Assembly (NCBI GenBank): GCA_016293365.1
Contig: JAEDEK010000037.1
Coordinates: forward strand, 1-15,599
Direction: 5' to 3'
DNA from: Bulleidia sp.
Lineage (GTDB): Bacteria; Bacillota_I; Bacilli_A; Erysipelotrichales; Erysipelotrichaceae
Length of the DNA stretch: 15,599 bases
Each line of letters starts with the position of its first letter. Positions within the stretch are counted from its first letter, which is position 1. This document shows, piece after piece, positions 13,111 to 15,599 of this stretch. The notes beneath the pieces were generated by a model. That model was given only the letters and a program-made list of their open reading frames with translations, had not been told where the DNA came from and made no database searches. The position numbers and the translations under genes were made by a program.

Positions 13111-13701
13111 ATGAAAAATGATAAGACATTAAAGCTTGCAGTTACTGGTCTTATGATTGCATTGTGCTATGTGTCATTTACATTTTTACAGATCAAGATT
13201 CCAACACCAGTTGGTTTCACTTCATTTCATTTAGGAAACACATTCTGTGTTCTTGCTGCACTTCTGCTTGGCGGTGTTCCAGGGGGCCTGGCAGGTGCAA
13301 TCGGCATGGGTATTGGAGATATCCTGGATCCTGTATATGTAACAGTTGCTCCTAAGACACTGATCCTGAAGATGGGAATCGGTCTTGTTACAGGACTGCT
13401 TGCACATAAGGTATTCAGAATCAATGAAAAGTCCGGTGCTGATCTGAAGAAGGGAGTCATCCTTTCTACAACAGGCGGTATGGTATTCAACATGATCGGT
13501 GAACCAGTGTTCTCCTATGTGTATTATCTGATCGTTCTTGGCAATGCTGAAAAGGCAGCCGGATATCTTGCTGTGGCAAAGTTTGTCACAACAGGTATCA
13601 ATGCAGTTCTTGCGATTATCATCGCTTCTGCACTGTATCTTGCAATTTATCCAAGACTGAAGAACAATGGTGTTCTGAAGAAGATTGCGCCAAAGTACTG
13701 A
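13111..13701 (+). CDS. ECF transporter S component (vitamin-type substrate binder)
   Basis: The 196-residue, six-helix protein has features of substrate-binding S components of energy-coupling factor transporters: a basic N-terminus (MKNDKTLKLAVTGLMIALCYVSF), GFTSFHLGNTFCVLAALLLGGVPGG, then GDILDPVYVTVAPKTLILKM, all common in the DUF1393/ECF-trS group. It works in the membrane with the shared EcfA/A'/T module encoded elsewhere. None of those genes is nearby, so this is a group II, stand-alone S unit. The ligand cannot be told from the sequence: riboflavin, HMP, pantothenate or others are possible. The start is set by GGGGAGGAAATTCAT. A terminator follows. Confidence 0.85.
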   Translation: MKNDKTLKLAVTGLMIALCYVSFTFLQIKIPTPVGFTSFHLGNTFCVLAALLLGGVPGGLAGAIGMGIGDILDPVYVTVAPKTLILKMGIGLVTGLLAHKVFRINEKSGADLKKGVILSTTGGMVFNMIGEPVFSYVYYLIVLGNAEKAAGYLAVAKFVTTGINAVLAIIIASALYLAIYPRLKNNGVLKKIAPKY

Positions 13702-13709
13702 TCAGTGAT

Positions 13710-13772
13710 AAAGCCACGTCATCAAATGGGGATGAAGGCAGTATTGACTTCGTGGATGGCGTGGCTTTTTCT
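13710..13772 (+). terminator. Intrinsic terminator after the ECF-S gene
   Basis: AAAGCCACGTCATC/GATGGCGTGGCTTT pairs over about 14 bp (one G-U), with a long loop holding GAAG/CTTC, and is followed by a run of T. The stem is unusually long with a ~30-base loop. Confidence 0.85.
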
Positions 13773-13774
13773 TG

Positions 13775-13804
13775 TTGTCAGATGTGTACCATATAGTGTA
13801 TAAT
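13775..13804 (+). promoter_or_regulatory. Promoter of the small membrane protein/MATE operon
   Basis: TTGTCA (13775-13780), an 18-base spacer and a consensus TATAAT (13799-13804). The predicted start near 13811 leaves a leader of about 17 bases containing GGAGG. Confidence 0.75.
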
Positions 13805-13827
13805 GCACCGAAACATGGAGGTTGTGC

Positions 13828-14082
13828 ATGAGCGGATATGATATGGGGCTTACTGAAAACATGTATCTGTCGCTGGCCTTGATTGTCGGCAGCCTTGTTT
13901 TTGGAAGTTACAGTCTGTATCAGGGAATATGGAAACATAAGGTTCTGTGGATTGTCTTTGGTGGAATTGCGATCGGACTTGGTTTTCTGCAATGGATGAT
14001 CGGTATGCAGATGGCGGTGTTAGGAATATGCTTTGGTGCAATCGCCTGTGCACTTTCACATCAGGAAGGAAAAGATGCATAA
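13828..14082 (+). CDS. Small integral membrane protein, 84 residues
   Basis: ATG at 13828 follows GGAGGTTGTGC; a TTG two codons upstream is less likely. The protein (MSGYDMGLTENMYLSLAL...) is hydrophobic with about three membrane segments (NMYLSLALIVGSLVFGSYSLY, KVLWIVFGGIAIGLGF, MAVLGICFGAIACALS) and a short charged C-terminus (HQEGKDA). It shares 8 bases with the MATE gene start, so translation of the two is coupled and they may act together. I recognise no family. It could be a small accessory subunit of the transporter or merely a co-expressed membrane peptide; the sequence does not decide. Confidence 0.8.
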   Translation: MSGYDMGLTENMYLSLALIVGSLVFGSYSLYQGIWKHKVLWIVFGGIAIGLGFLQWMIGMQMAVLGICFGAIACALSHQEGKDA

Positions 14083-15433
14083 CGACTATACAAACGGAAA
14101 TCTTCTGAAACAGCTGATGAGCTTCTCATTGCCATATATGCTGGCATGCTTTCTGCAGACATTCTATGGAATGGCAGATCTTTTTATCGCTGGACAGTTC
14201 AACGGGGCAGATACCGTATCTGCAGTATCGATCGGTTCCCAGGTCATGCATATGCTGACAGTTGTACTGGTAGGACTTGCCATGGGAACAACTGTCATGA
14301 TATCAAGATCTCTTGGCGCAAAGGATACGAAAAAGATAGCTGGATATATTGGTAATTCAATTGTTCTGTTTATCGGTATTTCAATTGTTCTTACAGTTGT
14401 GCTTTTGCTTGGAACAGACCTTCTTTTGAATCTGCTATCAACGCCTCTAGAAGCATATGAAGAGGCGAGGATATATCTGCAGATCTGTTTTGGCGGCTGT
14501 ATCTTCATCACTGCCTACAATATCATCAGTTCTATTTACAGAGGACTGGGAGATACAACTAGTCCGATGATATTTGTTGCGATTGCAGGTGTTTTGAATA
14601 TCGGGCTGGACTGGCTGTTAATCGGACCATTTGGTATGGGTGCTTCAGGTGCTGCCATTGCGACAGTTGCTTCTCAGGCTGTGTCTGTTGTAATTGCATT
14701 GATTGCCTTTATGAAAAACAGTCACGGCGTAACGATGCAAAGAAATGATCTGATGCCGGATGCATCAACAATGAAGGATCTGATAGGTATAGGATTACCG
14801 ATCAGTCTTCAGGATGGTCTGATCCAGGTCAGCTTTCTGACGATAACTGCTATCGCTAATGGCAGAGGGGTTGATGTTGCGGCTGCGGTAGGTATTGTGG
14901 AAAAGATTATCAGTTTTCTGTTTCTTGTGCCAAGTGCGATGCTTTCGGCGGTATCTGCTCTTGCGGCGCAGAACATGGGTGCCGGAAACCATCAAAGAGG
15001 CAGACAGGTGCTGTATTATGCAATTGTCATATGCATCTGCTTTGGCGTGATCTGTTCGATTGCTGCGCAGCCATTTGCCGATCAGATTGTTGGACTGTTT
15101 GTCAAAGATGCACCAAAGGTTACATTGTTAGGTGGTCAGTATCTGCGTGCCTATGTGTTTGACTGTATCTTTGCCGGTGTGCATTTCTGTTTCTCAGGCT
15201 ATTTCAGCGCATATGGGAAATCGATATATTCCTTTATTCACAACATCATATCCATTGTTGTGATGCGTATTCCAGGCACATGGCTTGCCAGTGTCCTGTT
15301 TCCATCGACTCTGTATCCGATGGGACTTGCAGCTCCGCTTGGATCACTGTTATCAGCATTGATCTGTGTGGGACTGTATTATCACGCATTCCTGAAGAAA
15401 AACAGAGCAGCAGGAATGATGAAAACTGCATAA
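14075..15433 (+). CDS. MATE-family multidrug/toxin efflux transporter
   Basis: The start at 14075 (MHNDYTNGNLLKQLMSFSLPYM) follows AAGGAAAAG and overlaps the preceding gene by 8 bases; an ATG 42 bases upstream is internal to that gene and lacks a good site. The 452 residues form 12 membrane helices in two halves of the MOP superfamily fold. N-half: FYGMADLFIAGQFNG, VSIGSQVMHML, ISRSLGAKD, SIYRGLGDTTSPM. C-half: GLPISLQDGLIQVSF, AAAVGIVEKI, ALAAQNMGAGNHQRG. It should export cationic drugs or metabolites by Na+ or H+ antiport; the closest group looks like the DinF/VmrA-like bacterial MATE proteins. The substrate is unknown. It is ended by a terminator. Confidence 0.94.
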   Translation: MHNDYTNGNLLKQLMSFSLPYMLACFLQTFYGMADLFIAGQFNGADTVSAVSIGSQVMHMLTVVLVGLAMGTTVMISRSLGAKDTKKIAGYIGNSIVLFIGISIVLTVVLLLGTDLLLNLLSTPLEAYEEARIYLQICFGGCIFITAYNIISSIYRGLGDTTSPMIFVAIAGVLNIGLDWLLIGPFGMGASGAAIATVASQAVSVVIALIAFMKNSHGVTMQRNDLMPDASTMKDLIGIGLPISLQDGLIQVSFLTITAIANGRGVDVAAAVGIVEKIISFLFLVPSAMLSAVSALAAQNMGAGNHQRGRQVLYYAIVICICFGVICSIAAQPFADQIVGLFVKDAPKVTLLGGQYLRAYVFDCIFAGVHFCFSGYFSAYGKSIYSFIHNIISIVVMRIPGTWLASVLFPSTLYPMGLAAPLGSLLSALICVGLYYHAFLKKNRAAGMMKTA

Positions 15434-15443
15434 TCAGAGTTAA

Positions 15444-15469
15444 GGGCGTGATCATCTCACGTCTTTTTT
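15444..15469 (+). terminator. Intrinsic terminator after the MATE gene
   Basis: GGCGTGA/TCACGTC (7 bp, one G-U) with a 5-base loop, then six T residues, 10 bases past the MATE stop. The remaining 130 bases to the window end have no supported gene. An open minus-strand frame of 47 codons (15457-15599, no start visible) and a 33-codon plus-strand frame at 15496 without a ribosome binding site are both compatible with chance. Confidence 0.82.
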
Positions 15470-15599
15470 GATTTTGGATAGAAACGATGCTGATATGGAT
15501 GTGATGATCTGTGTGTATGAGCTGAAAGTTTTTTCACCAGAACGTTGTAGTTTTCATAAGGCGTTTTCAATGTGTATAAAATGTGAAGATTAGCGATTT

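Noticed and set aside
15496..15594. 33-codon plus-strand frame after the MATE terminator
   Set aside because: It has no ribosome binding site, promoter or recognisable motif, and short open frames are expected by chance here.
15457..15599. 47-codon open minus-strand frame at the right edge, possibly the end of a convergent gene
   Set aside because: The start lies outside the window and the product matches nothing I know. Its stop falls inside the MATE terminator, so it may be chance.
1..15599. CRISPR arrays, tRNA or rRNA genes
   Set aside because: No regularly spaced direct repeats and no tRNA or rRNA-like sequences were seen on either strand.

Overview
The window looks like chromosomal DNA of a low-GC Gram-positive anaerobe (Bacillota). 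The gene content suggests an Erysipelotrichia or Lachnospiraceae-type gut bacterium: rubrerythrin, a long pyrophosphate-dependent phosphofructokinase, M18 aminopeptidase, an ECF-type S component, strong AGGAGG-like ribosome binding sites and lipobox signal sequences. The lineage is inferred from gene content and codon style only.

Left third (1-3250): a rubrerythrin gene running off the left edge, then a DUF4143-type AAA+ ATPase gene, both on the minus strand. A tnpB-only IS200/IS605-type element (872-2530) cuts the ATPase gene in two. Removing exactly these 1659 bases restores an uninterrupted 410-codon frame, so the ends can be placed to the base. The element carries tnpB with its own promoter, matching hairpins at both ends, and a non-coding right end that should be the guide-RNA scaffold.

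Middle (3250-9140): M18 aminopeptidase with a strong terminator. Next comes a compact locus of four small units: a 44-residue membrane peptide, a lipoprotein, a secreted protein and a MerR/BmrR-type regulator. Two near-identical promoter elements (4814-4844 and 5832-5862) have the 19-bp spacer and spacer-centred dyad typical of MerR-controlled promoters. I infer that the MerR protein encoded here controls both and thus its own operon. The gene for PPi-dependent phosphofructokinase follows, with codon use suggesting high expression.

Right third (9140-15599): a dicarboxylate/amino acid:cation symporter with a non-canonical substrate pocket lies divergent from a TetR regulator whose -10 box sits inside a perfect 9-bp dyad. 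The tetR gene heads a tight operon with two uncharacterised cytoplasmic proteins (150 and 429 aa). An ECF S-component gene follows, whose Shine-Dalgarno is inside a stem. Last is a two-gene operon of an 84-residue membrane protein overlapping a MATE efflux transporter gene, closed by a terminator. Most units end in recognisable intrinsic terminators.

The most interesting points are the base-precise TnpB element inside an ATPase gene with a non-canonical RuvC active site, the MerR-dyad regulon of small cell-surface proteins, the autoregulated tetR operon of unknown function, and the ECF-S leader hairpin.
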